This document shows, in pieces, positions 44,639-56,041 of a DNA stretch of 64,000 nt. The notes beneath the pieces are model-generated. The model ran no database searches and had not been told where the DNA came from. It was given only the letters and a program-made list of their open reading frames with translations. Source of the DNA: Persicaria tinctoria (lineage: Eukaryota; Streptophyta; Magnoliopsida; Caryophyllales; Polygonaceae); assembly GCA_037127255.1 (NCBI GenBank), contig JBANSL010000005.1, positions 620,001 to 684,000 on the forward strand, given 5' to 3'. The translations under genes and the position numbers were made by a program. Each line of letters starts with the position of its first letter. The first letter of the stretch is position 1.

Positions 44639-45078
44639 CGCCAATCAAGGCCAATAGAACGCCAATCAAGGCCAATATAACCGCCAATCAAGGCCAATAG
44701 AACGCCAATCAAGGCCAATGGATTGCCACTCATGGCCAACGAATCGCCAATCAAGGCCAATATAACGCCAATCAAGGCCAATGGATCGCCAATCAAGGCC
44801 AGTAGAACGCCAATCAAGGCCAATGGATCGCCAATCAAGGCCAATGGATCGCCACTTATGGCCAGAGAATCGCCACTTAAGGCCAAAGTTCGCCGATTTC
44901 AGGCCAAAGGTTTGCCACTTAAGGCCAAAGTTCGCCGATTTTAGGCCAAATGTTCGCCACTTAAGGCCAAAGTTCGCCGATTTCAGGCCAAAACGATCGC
45001 CACTTAAGGCCAAAGTTCGCCGATTTCAGGTCAATAGAAAGCCAATTAAGGCCAACCGATCGCCACTTACGGCCAATT
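44639..45078. repeat. Minisatellite built on a CGCCA-N-T-N-AAGGCCAA core
   Basis: Two unit types follow each other. From 44639 to about 44870 the unit is roughly 21 bp (CGCCAATCAAGGCCAATGGAT and variants). From about 44870 to 45078 a longer unit of about 44 bp alternates CGCCACTTAAGGCCAAAGTT with CGCCGATTTCAGGCCAAA. Both share the same core. The 21-bp length keeps all frames open, so the long repetitive frames here are not evidence of coding. Confidence 0.85.
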
Positions 45079-45478
45079 AAAGTCAATTTCTAAGTCATAA
45101 TAACGCCTTTAAGGGCCAACAAAAGTCAAAATCAAGCAATAAGAATGTCATTCAAGGCGAAATGCTCAACCTCAATGAAAACAATCAAATTGTAAATCAT
45201 AAATAAAATTTAAGCAATAATGTCATCAACTGACACTGTTTCTCCTTTCTGGCAAAAAATTAATTTAATCATTCTGAGCAGTAAATTTCAATTGATCAGT
45301 TAATAACGCACCAGCTGCATGATATTGCGTTATTCGGGTGAGAGTGCTAAAGCCTGCAGGGCACAACGAAGACAAGGGGCAAGCATCACTAATGATCTTT
45401 GATCGTAACAGGTGAAAAGTATCAAGTTATTCGTCTTCCCTCATCACTAGATCGTGATAAGGAAACCCGAGGGGCAAT

Positions 45479-45745
45479 TGATATAGCAAAGGTAATTCGA
45501 TAAAAGATCTAGGGGCATAATCGTCATTTACACGGTAAACCCTAATCGCAAACCCTAACTCTCATTATATATATATATATAATCGATCTACTAGGGTGAG
45601 AGGAGGGCTCTCGATCAGCCGACACAATCCTGACTTGAGCGTCGGAGGCTCCTCCGGGGAGCGAGCCCCACCTCTTCTTCTCCTTCTGATTTGTGCAGGA
45701 AGATGGATGATCGGGGAAGAATCGATGCAGATTTGATGTATTACA
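45479..45745 (+). repeat. Right LTR of the LARD/TRIM-like element
   Basis: 267 bp. The 14-bp difference from the left LTR lies directly after CTCTCGATCAG. Confidence 0.9.
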
Positions 45746-45750
45746 ATAAG

Positions 45751-46344
45751 TTTATATAAATTTGATGTTGATCCCGTATTCTATACTTGTATATCCAGTT
45801 TCACAAAACATATAATAAATTTTTCATGCATGATTTTTTAGAATGATAAAAAATATAAAAAATATTAGTATTTTTATAAAGTTAATAAGTACAAATTATT
45901 TTTAAAACTTTATAAACATGTTAATATTTTATGTACTCTGTACTTTTTATAATTAAAAATGTATGTGAATAATAAATAATATTGTTGAATGAATGAAGAA
46001 TAGTTTAGTTTTTATTGATATTATTTATTTATTAAATAAAAAACAGAATAAAAGTAAATAAAGGGTACTTTAGGTTAGTTTAGCTTCTTTTTTTCTTCAG
46101 GTCGATAGGTTAGCTTGTTAGTTGAACTTGAAAGACAATTATGGGATCAATTTCTCTCTTTAATTTAATATTAGATTTAATATAAGGCTCATGTCTAGTG
46201 TTGGTTAAAATTTATCCATTTAAACTCGATAATATAGATTTATAAATTGGGAAAAACAAAAATAATTTGAAAAATAAAAATAAATAAATAAAGAGATCGA
46301 TGAATAATGATTTTTAAAAATTAAAAAATGATTTAAAACACATA

Positions 46345-46429
<85 letters not shown>

Positions 46430-46526
46430 TTTATAATTGAGTAGTGGATGGTTTAGTTGGGGTGCGATGGTTACAACAATAAAGTGACGTTTATAATAAT
46501 AGAATGTTAGTGAGATATTAGGGCTA
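45751..46526. other. AT-rich part of the right arm without left-arm counterpart
   Basis: Together with 42965-43249 this is the portion (about 1.06 kb without the LTR element) that is missing from the left arm at the filler junction. It includes the AT microsatellite; no gene. Confidence 0.5.
46349..46426. repeat. (AT)n microsatellite
   Basis: Thirty-nine uninterrupted AT dinucleotides. Such length is highly mutable and extrudes easily as a cruciform. Confidence 0.98.
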
Positions 46527-47921
46527 TGGAGAAAGATGTTGAAGTGATGTGGCAGATGTCATAAACTAATTTATAGTTAGGAGAGTGTTTATTGATTCAT
46601 TTAGTGACGAAGAAGTAGATGGTCGGTCGTGGTGTGGCATATTCTAGACTTCGTTTATGTGAAACAAGGACTTCTGGTAATGTTTTGTGGAATATATTTG
46701 CTTTAATTAGATTTGATAGTAGTATTAATACAAGATGAATATTAAATAATAGTACAAGATTTTAAATTTAAGTTTATAACAAAAAAAATTACAGTACAAG
46801 ATTTGCTTAAGATTTAATAGTAGCTAGTAATATAACTTTGATAGGATTGAATTCCGACATTGTTATGGGGAAGCTAATGCAGCAGCAGATTATATTGCTA
46901 AGTATAGAGACATTTTTTAGGATTTCAAATCTCCCATTGCATGAGGATCTTGTTAACATCATCCTCAAAGGGTGAACCTTATTCGGGTAAGACACCCTAC
47001 TATTTGTCTGTTGTAAAAAAAAGTGGCATTGGTATTTTTTTTAAAAAAAAAGCTAAGCCCCGCTTAGTTTCCTTCTTATTATGTTGATTCTCCGTATGAC
47101 AATGCACGTAAGTTTCCAGAGCATTTACCAAAAAAAAAAGTAAGTTTATAGAGCTTTTGGTTTTAATATTTTATAGTTTTTAAATAAGTTAAATGTAAGA
47201 TTTTAATTTAATTAAGTTTTGAAATTGAGTTTTTAACAAATACTCACTCCAAACTTTTTATAACTTTTCTTTTTATATTTATAAATCTATTCATTTTATA
47301 ATTGCATCTCATCACCTAGTCTTTATCAGCTATCCTATCAGCGGGATTACTAAAAATCTTACTAGTTTATTAACACTAATTTAATCTATATTTAATACAC
47401 TTAATCCATCAGTTTCAACTACCTTTTCAATTTCAATAACCCATACGTGTTACCAAACAGTTCCGGTCAATTTACATGATATGATACGTAGCTCTTGTTG
47501 GCTAGATTCGTATTTAAGTTTTAACATTACATATTGGTTATCATTTTATTTTATCTAAGGGAAAATAAAATATATTTTTAGATTTTTAGACAAGTATTGA
47601 TGAAAACCGCCCCTCTCACGAGGCAACTTTGCAATTTTTATGTTCCATCCTTTTAAATTTTGAAAATTTAATCAGAGTACGGATATATATCAATTATAAG
47701 TGCATAATTTGTTTATACACAAGTTGAACTTAATTACAACATCCAAAAATAAAATAAAATCACATACGATCGACATTACAATTAGTTACAGGTTTATAAT
47801 TTATAAATCCAGAAAATTATTAAATATATTCGATGCTTATAAAAGATCATTTTATAGAAAATAATTAAAGTTACATAAAAGTTAGTCAATTATAGAAATA
47901 ATTATTGATGTGCTAGTTTAT
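46527..47921 (-). repeat. Right arm, segment 1', of the inverted duplication
   Basis: The reverse complement of 33038-34432 at identical length. On the plus strand the LINE RNase H-like tail (YGEANAAADYIAKY) and its poly(A) near 47015 are readable. Confidence 0.9.
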
Positions 47922-48339
47922 CTATGGAACTTTGGTTGCTTGGCTTTAAAGCCGATCACGGAATGGGCGTGACGAGTCAATTCAGATCATCTGTTACACT
48001 TTTTGTGTTACACTCCCTATTACACTTATTAAATTTGATATAAATTATGAATCAAACTATGATATGACATCTTAGGTTTAAACATATATATAAACTGAAG
48101 TGGTCAAAGTATAAAAAATATATTTTGCATGTATATTTTAATGTTTTAGCTTCTTAGGGTTTATGCACCCACTCATAGGGTATCTTTTTTATAAAAGGCT
48201 AAAAAATTATATAAAAAAATAAACACTCCATTATTTATATATTTAGTTAACTGATTTGGAATTCCAAATATTTATTATATTAGTACGGCAGCATATGTAT
48301 ATTAGGCTTAACAAACTACTAGTGTATCAATGAGGAAAT

Positions 48340-49720
48340 ACATTTTTTTGACAAGGAGAAAATTTGAGGGTGATCAATCTCGGTCGAACAATTGTCCAAT
48401 GGCGTCCTTGCGGACGAAATCCTCGAGCTCAGCAAGACAACGTGCAGAAGTGAAGGACGATGACAAACCTACATGCGCTAACCTATCTACAACCTGGTTA
48501 CCTTCCCGAAAGATGTGGGAGAAGGAGACAACCGCGAACGCTTTGCAGAGGCCGAGGGCATCGGTGATCATCATTTCAATATTCCACATGCACGTACCAG
48601 TCCCACGAAGGGCATTAATGACGGCCAGATATATATATTCTCCTTCCACCTCAATGCGAGAAAACCCCTTCTTGGCTTCTAAAAGACCGGAATGAAGATC
48701 GAGACGCTCAGCTTGGAGAGGAGAAACATTCCCAAGGACACGCACACCACAGGAAACCACTCTACCAAGGCAATCACGAATGACAAAACCAGATCTTGCT
48801 TGCCCAGAGACCACCTTTGCACCATCAAAATTAAGTTTCATGAGTCCTTCGGTAGGTTTGTTCCATTTAACTTTTTCTGATGTCGGAAACTGTTTCGATT
48901 ATTGTGTTGTGTTATAGGGATGTTGTCGTCATATGGATCATCTTTTTTAGCCTTTTTTTTTCAAGATATCATATGTTGGATTATATACTTTATCCATTGT
49001 TCCATATTTCTAACATCTTATTTTTGAAAAAAGGATTTTGTTCCTCATAGAGCAAATCTCCCGTAAGGAAAAAGCTAGTACCGATTTCTGATTTGGTGAT
49101 AGTTGGGAAAAGATTTCAATGATTATCGCCTTATAGGTCTTATTGGTTTTATCAATGTTTCTAATTATTCTTTCAATTCGCTTGTTCATTCTCCCAATAA
49201 GAGACAGTGAAGTCTGGCATTCCGTGAATAAATGTGTAGCGTCTTCTTCACTATGGTTACATAGAGGGAAGCCCAAGGGTACATCTATTCCTTTGTTTCT
49301 AACTCTGATTTTAGTGGGGGTTCCATTTAAGATATTCTTCCAAAGGAAAGTTAATTTTCGACGGGCAATCAATCTTCCAAATCCACTCCATTGGATCGCA
49401 GTTAGTTGTTCTTGCTCTTGTGATGTGGTCTAGAGCACTTGTCTTAGAAAACCAACCAGTATCTTCAATCTCTGTTATAGGGATGTGGATTGTAAGGATC
49501 TCGTCCACAATATTTGTCGGGAGGTTTTGTTTCAAACTTTCTACATTCCAGGTTTTATTTGGTTTTATATACTGGTCAGTCGTTTCATTCTCTTCGATTT
49601 GGTCTTACACGTTGTCGGATAGCTTGAAGTCTAACTTCATTGTTTAGCCATTTGTCCTTCCAAAATCTAATAGTTTTCCCATTTACAATTTGCCATATAA
49701 TCATCTACTTCTTCCACCCT
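48340..49720 (-). pseudogene. 3' part of a LINE: reverse-transcriptase zinc-binding and RNase H-like domains
   Basis: On the minus strand, 49535-49010 holds the plant LINE zf-RVT domain in two overlapping frames: CDPMEWIWKIDCPSKI, then RRKLTFLWKNIL and VPLGFPLCNHSEEDATHLFTEC. The domain continues at 48841-48374 with the RNase H-like domain (MKLNFDGAKVVSGQARSGFV, then SPLQAERLDLHSGLLEAKK and FREGNQVVDRLAH). A T-run at 48342-48349 is the poly(A). Reverse transcriptase is absent and frames are broken, so it is dead. The RNase H part is unusually long and unbroken (155 codons). Confidence 0.82.
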
Positions 49721-49734
49721 AAGCTCGATCTAAT

Positions 49735-50216
49735 TTTTTTAAAGGTTGAGGTGGAATCAGCCCCTCACCACCCGAGTGTGTCCATGCGAACGAGGCATAG
49801 AAGCTTAGGGTGAGAAGCCAAAGAATTGGAGTCATTGGAGAAACGAAGACGAGTTATGAAATATGCAACTTTATTGACTACTTTGAAGACGTGGGTATAC
49901 TCAGTTCCCTCGAAAGATTGCTAAATTGCAGGCTAACACTCAATTGTAAATTAACTCCACCAAACCGCTCCCATATTTTATAACTTCCAAACTTAACAAT
50001 TTAGCTTCACGGGTCCGATCCAAAATGCTCGCCGCTCCGTATTAAACCTTGAATTTCCTCATTATCGGCCTCAAAATGCCTGAAACACATCAAAACAAGG
50101 TGTAGACTCCGAAAATGCAAAATAAAATAAATAAAGCATAAAATATGATAAATATGCATGAAAATGACCTAAACTGATATGCAAATGCAACCCTAAAATA
50201 TGACTAAAATAGATGT
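49735..50216. mobile_element. LTR fragment, Gypsy-type by appearance
   Basis: The stretch ends with TAGATGTTATCA and contains an ACAAGGTGTAGACTCCGAAA-like block and A-rich runs reminiscent of plant Athila/Tat LTRs. There is no second copy and no coding region. It is cut by the Copia fragment starting at about 50217. Family identity is an impression. Confidence 0.35.
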
Positions 50217-51391
50217 TATCACCTCCCGGTTTTTGCAAAAAGGGGGAGACGAAAGTGTGCAAGTTACAAAAATCCCTTTACGGTCTCAAGCAAGCTTCTC
50301 GTCAATGGTTTATAAAACTTTCCGGAGCTCTTAAATCCATCGGTTTTCACCAATCATGGGCTGATTATTCTCTTTTCATTCGCAAAACAAAAGGTAATTT
50401 ACTCATTTTGTTAATTTATGTTGATGATGTTATTCTTGCTGGGACTAACTTGCAGGAAATTGAAGATACTAAGCGGCTCCTTGCTAGCCGTTTCAAACTC
50501 AAAGACCTTGGAACACTTCGATTCTTTCTTGGCCTTGAAGTTGCTCGATCCAAGACTGGCATTGTTCTCTCCCAACGCAAATATGCCCTTGAGATACTAG
50601 AAGACGTTGGGTTTCTTGATGCAAAACCGACCAAAACACCACTCGACGCCAATGTTGCCTTGTCTGCCACTGATGGTGATCTCCTTCCGGATGTCTCCCA
50701 ATATCGTCATTTGGTTGGTCGCCTAATATATCTCAAGATCACCCGACCAGACCTTATATATGTTGTCCACATTCTCAGCCAGTTTATTAGCCAACCACGA
50801 CAGCCCCATCTTGATGCGGCTCATCAAGTCCTCCGATATGTCAAAGAAACTCCAGGTCAAGGGTTGTTTTTCCCCGCCAATGGTCGCCTCCACCTCACCA
50901 CATATTGCGATGCCGATTGGGCTCGGTGTCGGGACACACGTCGCTCAATTACCGGATACTGTAACTTCCTTGGTGGTGCACTCATATCATGGAAGTCAAA
51001 GAAGCAGGGCACCGTATCTCGATCAAGTGCCGAAGCTGAATATCGCTCCATGGCCAGCACATGTTGTGAGCTTACGTGGCTTCGATCACTCCTCAAAGAT
51101 CTCGAGGTCGATCATCCACAAGCAGCTACTCTTTTTTGTGACAACAAAGCCGCTATTCACATCGCCTCTAACCCGATCTTCCACGAGCGAACGAAACATA
51201 TTGAAATCGATTGTCACGTCATACGAGAGAAGATTCAAAGGGGAGAGGTTCGCACTTTCCACATCACTACTGACAACCAACCCACCGACTTGTTCACGAA
51301 ACCAGTTGGTTCCCCTCAATTCTTCATCCTATTATCCAAGTTGGGTGTTTCTAATATACACTCCAACTTGAGAGAGAGTAATAAGAGATAA
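50217..51391 (+). pseudogene. 5'-truncated Copia pol: RT and RNase H, open frame
   Basis: About 390 codons from [20 protein letters not shown] onward. RT motifs include [12 protein letters not shown] and YVDD (near 50418); RNase H shows [22 protein letters not shown] and [15 protein letters not shown], ending TDLFTKPVG. The frame is intact to its stop but starts abruptly in RT, so gag to integrase are lost. It is a Tnt1/RE1-like sublineage distinct from the two other Copia sequences here. Confidence 0.88.
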
Positions 51392-52485
51392 AATCATATA
51401 TTTTATCATATGTATCTCATCCTAATTTCCTGTAGGTAAATCTCCTTAATTACCTCTAGTAGCTTAGGAATATATCTTCATCATATGCCACCATTTATGC
51501 TTTACCATTGCTGTGTGTTTGTATATATTGATATGTAATCTTCATCAGAATAATTAACAGAATATAGAGTATTCATTATTTCATTGAGCCCTTCCCTGTC
51601 AAATTTCACTTCCGCATTCTAAATTTCTTCAGAATATATGTGATAAGTATAGACTTAACCACGTTAGGGCCAGTTTGTTATTATAAATCATCATTAAAAT
51701 AAAATATTTGATAAAATTACTCATAAACTTGTATTTTTTTCTTTCAATGAACTACTTAAAACCTTTTTTTATGTGTAACAGTTGTGAAAAAATATTAATA
51801 TCACCTTATATATCCAAGTGAGCCTTAAAACCTGTTTTCATTCATATTTTGAATTATTTTTATACTTAAAAAGAGTCATCGGTTATTAAATGAAATAAAA
51901 TCAATTAATGTACATTATTCTAAAACCATTAAATAAAAGAAAATCAATTTATGTGCATTGTCTAAAACCATTAATCATGACTTTTTTTTTAAATAATTAC
52001 TCTGTATTTTTTTTTTGATATAATACTCTGTATATTTAAGGGTGATTTATTTAATTAATTCATAGTTGTAAGTTTATTTAAACTTTAAAAATAAATCAAA
52101 ACTAATTTGCGTTTCTTCTTCCAAATACCGATTGAAATGAAACAAGTGGGCCTAACTTAACTTTTTTTCTTTCAAAATGAAATAAAGCTTTTTTTTTAAA
52201 AAAAAGCTGCGGGTGCGGGCTGGGCCTAACGGCCCGTAACGGTTAGATTTCCTTACCCAATCTCATACCCGCTACGGGTGCGGGCCGGGCTTAGCGGTTC
52301 GCATGGGCTTTTTGCTCTACACAAGCCTGTCCAATTTTGCGGGCGGGTGGGCCGACCCGCGTTTGCCCAGGTCTACCTAACAGGTTCATAAATTTGTCAT
52401 ACCATTAGTTCTTATATACTATATTTTATGTCAGGTTCATAATTGTATAAGTTCAGAGAGATTCATGAACACATATTCCGTATTA
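51392..52485. other. Probable LTR remnant, then AT-rich DNA
   Basis: The first 200-250 bp after the Copia stop look like an LTR (TTTATCATATGTATCTCATC..., then ATTTCATTGAGCCC), but no partner exists. At 52200-52375 a GGGTGCGGGCYGGGC motif repeats twice. No gene. Confidence 0.35.
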
Positions 52486-52553
52486 GCCTATGTGAGAGTC
52501 GAACTCACATCTTTGTGTGCAAACACAACGCTCTACCAATTGAGCTAATAGGC
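52486..52553 (-). pseudogene. tRNA-like sequence (tRNA-Ile-related), second copy
   Basis: The minus strand reads GCCTATTAGCTCAATTGGTA, then TTGTG-TTTGCA-CACAA, then a perfect T arm GTGAG-TTCGACT-CTCAC. The acceptor has six pairs plus one mismatch. The anticodon loop again has six bases, as in the copy at 37486. The shared defect suggests both descend from one tRNA-derived repeat rather than from working tRNA genes. Confidence 0.55.
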
Positions 52554-52904
52554 TATTTTCAATGGCTCCTTATGATCGTCTAAGCATCAAGAAGTGATAA
52601 TTTCGTAGAAAGCAAAAATAGCACTTGAATTTGTAATCTTAATTTGCAAGTTCTGCAATTGATCAAAAAGAGAGAGTATAAATTTGTAATCTTGAATTTG
52701 CAAGTTCTGTAATTGATCAAAATGAGAGAGTTTAAATTTGCAATCTTAATTTGCAAGTTCTGCAATTGATAAAAAAGAGAGTATAAACTACGAACTCTCT
52801 GCAACTGGTCTCGTGAAACCGTCACCTGGGGGTAGTTCTGTTATAAGAAAAAGGAACAACTACAAAGGATAGTGAAGGTTCGATAATGTAAAACAAAGTA
52901 ATAT

Positions 52905-53790
52905 AAAGATACTCTAGAAGGGGGGTTGAATAGAGTATACCGGTTCTTCGCAGATAGTCTCAAGACTTTTGAAACTCGTGCCAAACCCTTTGAGATTAGA
53001 CTTAGTCTTTTCTCTGAAAACCTGAATCACAAAGTTAAACAATATGAACCAAGTGTGGAAATAAGGTAAAGCAGTAAGTAAAGGACGCAACGAATTGTTA
53101 ACGAGGTTCGGCACGAACTTGGCCTATGTCCCCGCCTAGGGTTCTTCCACAACCTTAGGATTCAACAGGCTTTATTGATTCACAAAGCTTAGGATCCTAA
53201 TAGCTCACTGAGAAGCCTCTCTCCTATACAATTGCAATCTAGTCAACTCACGTTCCCTTGGAGTCCTAGACCAATCTAGAAGAGCCCCACTTCTCTCAGC
53301 TATCTAGTACAATCCTTTTACTCTCGAGAATCAATAGCCTAGTGTTCCCTTCCTGAGTTACAAACTCTCGAGTATAACACTATAACCGAATATATCCTAT
53401 AAGCTCACTGTGTAACTCTCAAATGCTTTGAAATGAAATAACAGACTCTTAGGACAAGCAGAGAGCACACGAAGACAGATTTCTCTTGAAGGCTTGGAGT
53501 GTATGAAAGCTCGTGTTCAATGAATGTGTGTACTCTGTCTTCATCTTCCTTCTCTTTATATTGAGACAAATCGGCGCCAAGGATCTTCTCCAACGGCTAG
53601 ACAAGATCATGGCATAAGCTGGATCTTCTATCTTTGGAAACTTCGAGGCCACAATCTTTCCGATTTGAATATTCTCAACACGCATCACAAGGAAGGAAAT
53701 GATTCGAAAAATACTTCCTGAAAGGTTAGTTAAGTATATAATAATATAATGGAAGTATATAATAATATTAAATAATATTCGAACAATCTA
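52905..53790 (+). mobile_element. LTR/3' region of an LTR retrotransposon (SIRE-like by appearance)
   Basis: A G-rich tract followed by TTGAATAGAGTATACCGG starts the segment. Further on are AACGAGGTTCGGCACGAACT and GCCTATGTCCCCGCCTAGG, phrases typical of plant LTRs with the gggggTGAATAG start. It ends vaguely near 53790. No coding domain or second copy. Confidence 0.4.
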
Positions 53791-53989
53791 ACATATAGAA
53801 CATGTTTTGGATTTCATCAACACTGTTAAAGATCCAAGACCTTTGACACAGACATACTGTCAAGGCCTTTGAGACTTATTCCGAATTTCATCAAGGGAGA
53901 GAGTTATCAGATAGGTACAAGATCACTTACCCATCGCTGTCATTGCCATCGGACAAACTTCTTGCACTTTTCTGGGTATGGAAGGACAA

Positions 53990-54645
53990 TTGTACACTAT
54001 TGGTAGGATGGAAATATTCTATTGATAGGATAGGGACTGTTTTGTTTCCTGGGATAAACGAGTGACTTTTCCCCCGTCCTTTCCGCTTCTCTCCTACTCT
54101 GCGTCACTTTTTGTAGAGCATGTTATGGTATTTCAGATTCTCCTCCCAGGCTTATATATGTTCTTGGGGACACCCATCAATCCAATAATTGCATTTTCCC
54201 CTCATAAATGTTCCCCCCTTTCCCCAAAGTAGGAACCCTGTTTTGACGCCAAAACTGCACTGACAGTCTGCCACGTCAGCTACAGTGAATCCCCTCCAGA
54301 TTCTCTCCAAAATATCTCCATGTATATAAAGACAGGTTTAGCCTATTGGTAGGACCAATTCTTTCTTTTGGTAAGATGGGCAGTGTGCAGTTTCCTGAAA
54401 TGAACGAGAGATTTTTGCCCTCACCTTTCCACTCCTCTCCTATTTTGCCTCTCTTTTTGCAGAGCATTTAATGGTGATTGACATCCATCAATCCAACTTA
54501 TATTACATCCAATCATTCCCTTTTCTACTCACAAATGCTTCCCCCATTTTTCCCCATGGAGGATGCCTTTTGGTGTCAAATCTCACTGACAGCTATAGTG
54601 TAGCTACAGTGTACCCCATTCTTACCTGCTACTTTCCCTTCCGGT
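53990..54645. repeat. Diverged tandem duplication of about 350 bp
   Basis: 53990-54300 and 54345-54645 share in the same order: an ATTGGTAGGA start, GTTTCCTGRRATRAACGAG, CTCTCCTAYTYTGC, CAGAGCAT, CCCATCAATCCAA, CACAAATGYTCCCCC and a CTCACTGACAGC...GCTACAGTG end. Divergence is substantial. No coding frame is conserved, so it looks like old non-coding duplication. Confidence 0.6.
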
Positions 54646-55904
54646 TACCAAAAAAAATTGCACAACTAGACAATATTCTACCCTTAGCCAATGTCCCATG
54701 TTATAGTCTAGTTATGCAAAGTTTTTTTTGGGGGGGGGTCTAGTTATGTAAATTAGCCTTCAAAATTTTGTCCTTTTAGGCCCCAAAAGCCTTTTGTTTA
54801 AAATGGCAAACGTTTACTCTTTTTTTTTTATTAGGTAAGAATTCGGGCAGGGGCAAACGTTTACTCTAATCTAGCCTAGACATCCTTATGTATGAATTTT
54901 GATTGTTTTTTTTCGGATTTTTTTGCAAGATAAACATGTGGTTTAATTAGCTTAATTCGTGTGGTAAATAAGAGTTTCAAAATTTTTACCTGGTAATCCT
55001 AGAGTTTTAAAACATTTTATCTCGCACCAAAAACTTGTGTTTTGATTGAAAAAATTGAGTTTGAACTTTAATAGGGATATATTATGTAATACTGAAAAAA
55101 AAAATTGATTTTTTAAGAAATAAATCAAATGTCTAGATTTTTTTTATTTTTTTTGTAATTTGAGGGTTTCAAGGTTGTCGACTAATCTCCTACGGACCTG
55201 AACCTTGGCCTACAAAGGACGCGAACCGGTAAGTCAGACGACAAGTCACCTGGCAGGTAGAGCTGGCAAAACCCGTCCATTTTGAACATCGACTCAACCC
55301 GTCCATTTTGGACTCGAAATCCGAATGAACCGAACCCGGTTCAACCGAAACCCATTAAGACCCGAACTTGTTATAACCGAAACCTGAAATAACCCGAACT
55401 TTAAGATACATTCTAGTAAATTTTTTAAAATGAATATTGAAATAAAGAAAACCCGAGACAACCGAAACCCGAATAACCGAAATCAGATACAACCGAAACC
55501 CAAACCCGACCCAACCGAATGACCAATTTATTAGACATTATCTGAAATCCGAATGACCTGAAATCCGACTAACCGAACCAGAACCCGACCCGCCCCACCC
55601 GATTGACACCAGTGGCAGGCTCATCCAAACCAATAAAGACTTGAGTACCCACTAATTGCACTTACACAAATGTATAAAGAATGGAATTTAATACATTTTA
55701 ATTAGATAATTACACACTGAACGGAACATAAACTAATTATATTAATATATTTTCATATACAAAGAACATGACTTACACTAGTTTGTATTTATATATTGGA
55801 TTTGCTCAAATAAACGGCGGGCTCGAAAACAAAGTTTGCTTCAAACAAAATTTGCACAAGTAAATCACTTTTTTGATGCACTTAATCAAGCAAACGATGG
55901 GAAC
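54646..55904. other. AT-rich DNA with a degenerate CCGAACCC-type repeat
   Basis: Between 55260 and 55610 phrases such as ACCGAAACCC, CCGAACCCG and AACCCGTCCATTTTG recur densely. The remainder is poly-A/T-rich without genes. Confidence 0.4.
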
Positions 55905-56041
55905 GAAACAAAGAATTTTTTTTTTCAAAATATTCACCAAAAAATAAATATTTACCGAAATACTCATACTTTCAAACTATATAAAAAAATATTCATTTTT
56001 GTCGGTGATGATGCCCAAAAGATAACGGAATTAAGGAAATA

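Larger units (their letters stand above)
43250..45745 (+). mobile_element. Young non-autonomous LTR retrotransposon (LARD/TRIM-like)
   Basis: LTRs at 43250-43502 (253 bp) and 45479-45745 (267 bp) appear identical except for a 14-bp segment (CCGACACAATCCTG) present only in the right copy. They begin TGATATAGC and end TATTACA. A perfect 5-bp target duplication ATAAG flanks the element (43245-43249 and 45746-45750). A primer-binding-site-like TGGCGCCGTCCGTGGGGA follows the left LTR by two bases. The 2 kb interior has no gag or pol domain. It holds a GC-rich stretch and a minisatellite. It must use proteins of another element. Confidence 0.9.

Noticed and set aside
44639..45078. CRISPR-like regular repeats
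   Set aside because: The units are contiguous and mutually similar with no unique spacers, and this is plant nuclear DNA.
44590..45080. Overlapping repetitive open frames on both strands (ALIGDPL- and FGLKSANFGLKW-like)
   Set aside because: They are produced by a minisatellite whose 21-bp unit is a multiple of three; every frame stays open without selection.
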